Below are positions 33,597 through 34,039 of a DNA stretch of 34,039 bases, piece by piece. The notes beneath the pieces are model-generated. The model had not been told where the DNA came from, did no database searches, and saw nothing but the letters and a program-made list of their open reading frames with translations. The position numbers and the translations under genes are program-made. The DNA comes from an uncultured Gammaproteobacteria bacterium (GTDB lineage: Bacteria > Pseudomonadota > Gammaproteobacteria > SZUA-152). How positions within the stretch are numbered: the first letter of the stretch is position 1; each line of letters starts with the position of its first letter. The stretch covers positions 1 to 34,039 of the forward strand of contig CAJVYS010000024.1 of NCBI GenBank assembly GCA_913009875.1, in the 5' to 3' direction.

Positions 33597-33966
33597 GGAT
33601 TCATAGTAAGGAGGCTGGGCGGCGGGTGCAACCGGGATTGTTGTTCAGTCATTAGCCACAGAGACACGGAGTACACAGAGATTTCTTGGCGTTTCCTTGT
33701 TTTCCTCGTTACACCGTTCTGCGGTGTAACGGCCCTGCGGGATAAATCTGTCACGAGTGAGGTGGCGCTGAGCGCCACAGGATGTGTGACACCGCGGAGC
33801 GGTGTCACAAGCCCAAGAATCCTGGTCAGCAATTATTTTGTGGGAGCGGCTTCAGCCGCGAAGGCTGTTTCACACGTCATTCGCGGCTGAAGCCGCTCCC
33901 ACGAAGATAACTTTCTCCGTGTCTCTGTGGTGGATAATGAATCAGCGCGTGGAAAGGTGATTGCCG
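33597..33966. repeat. Gene-free composite repeat region upstream of yqgE
   Basis: Outer inverted arms CCACAGAGACACGGAG (33656-33671) and CTCCGTGTCTCTGTGG (33915-33930) enclose four smaller hairpins. These are GTTACACCG/CGGTGTAAC (33710-33730), GTGGCGCT/AGCGCCAC (33762-33778), TGTGACACCGC/GCGGTGTCACA (33785-33809) and the family 1 palindrome (33840-33902). I see no gene here; yqgE's promoter must be in its right part. Confidence 0.75.
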
Positions 33967-34039
33967 AGATCGGAAGAGCGTCGGGGAGGGAAAGAGTGTA
34001 GATCTCGGTGGGCGGCGGATCATTAAAAAAAAAAAGAAA
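33967..34039 (+). other. Illumina adapter read-through and poly-A tail (not genomic)
   Basis: AGATCGGAAGAGCGTCG at 33967 starts a reverse complement of the universal adapter with several T-to-G errors, and the sequence ends in poly-A after ATCATT (from 34025). This is the same adapter as at bases 1-39, inverted. Confidence 0.97.

Noticed and set aside
33593-33832. Minus-strand frame in the repeat region upstream of yqgE
   Set aside because: It is made of translated palindromic repeats.
1-34024. Terminal inverted repeat of a linear element
   Set aside because: Both copies are Illumina adapter.

Overview
The window is one assembled contig of about 60% G+C from a gammaproteobacterium. The evidence for this is the CysB-type regulator, SlyX, a DUF3301 protein, a Pseudomonas-type long NrdA, and the yqgE-yqgF-pyrR-pyrB-pyrC' order with a non-catalytic dihydroorotase-like PyrC'. 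The family-level placement (Chromatiales or Ectothiorhodospiraceae-like) is only a guess from gene order and repeat families. Both ends are Illumina adapter (1-39, and 33967 to the end, which closes with a poly-A tail). Genomic sequence is therefore 40-33966.

Left part (40-8564): a cut-off lipoprotein gene on the minus strand diverges from the glycine cleavage operon. A tandem glycine riboswitch (about 423-660) precedes gcvT, gcvH, gcvPA and gcvPB. dgkA (diacylglycerol kinase) follows immediately. Next come a PfkB-family sugar or nucleoside kinase and a membrane diguanylate cyclase with a Cache-like sensor, HAMP and AGDEF domains.

Middle (8565-18309): a defence island with everything on the plus strand. 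It holds a type I restriction-modification locus in the order hsdR, AlbA_2/ATPase gene, hsdM, hsdS. An AbiEi-type antitoxin gene follows, and then an AbiEii toxin gene that stops after its first third. The conserved backbone of this island is G+C-rich. The hsdS recognition domains and the DNA around the AlbA_2 gene are more A+T-rich, as expected for exchanged cassettes. A genomic palindromic repeat lies in frame inside hsdM.

Right-middle (18330-22976): class Ia ribonucleotide reductase nrdA-nrdB on the minus strand, under a clear adenosylcobalamin riboswitch with a recognisable promoter and a possible NrdR site. This predicts that the cell also has a B12-dependent reductase elsewhere and lowers nrdAB when B12 is present.

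Right part (23198-33596): a secreted rhodanese-like protein without the catalytic cysteine, a PilZ protein, a Sel1-repeat protein divergent from cysB, a TehB-like methyltransferase, slyX, DUF3301, and a guanine-deaminase-like enzyme. After these comes a minus-strand block: yqgE, yqgF, pyrR, pyrB and pyrC' overlap by 4 bases at every junction, and a pyrK-like iron-sulfur flavoprotein follows downstream.

Intergenic gaps are unusually rich in palindromic repeats of at least six families (GTGGGAGCGGCTTCAGCC, GTAGGAGCGG, GTAGGTTGG, GTAGGGTGGGC, CCCTCTCCC and CACAGAGACACGGAG types), some nested inside one another. I saw no tRNA, rRNA, CRISPR array or intact transposase.
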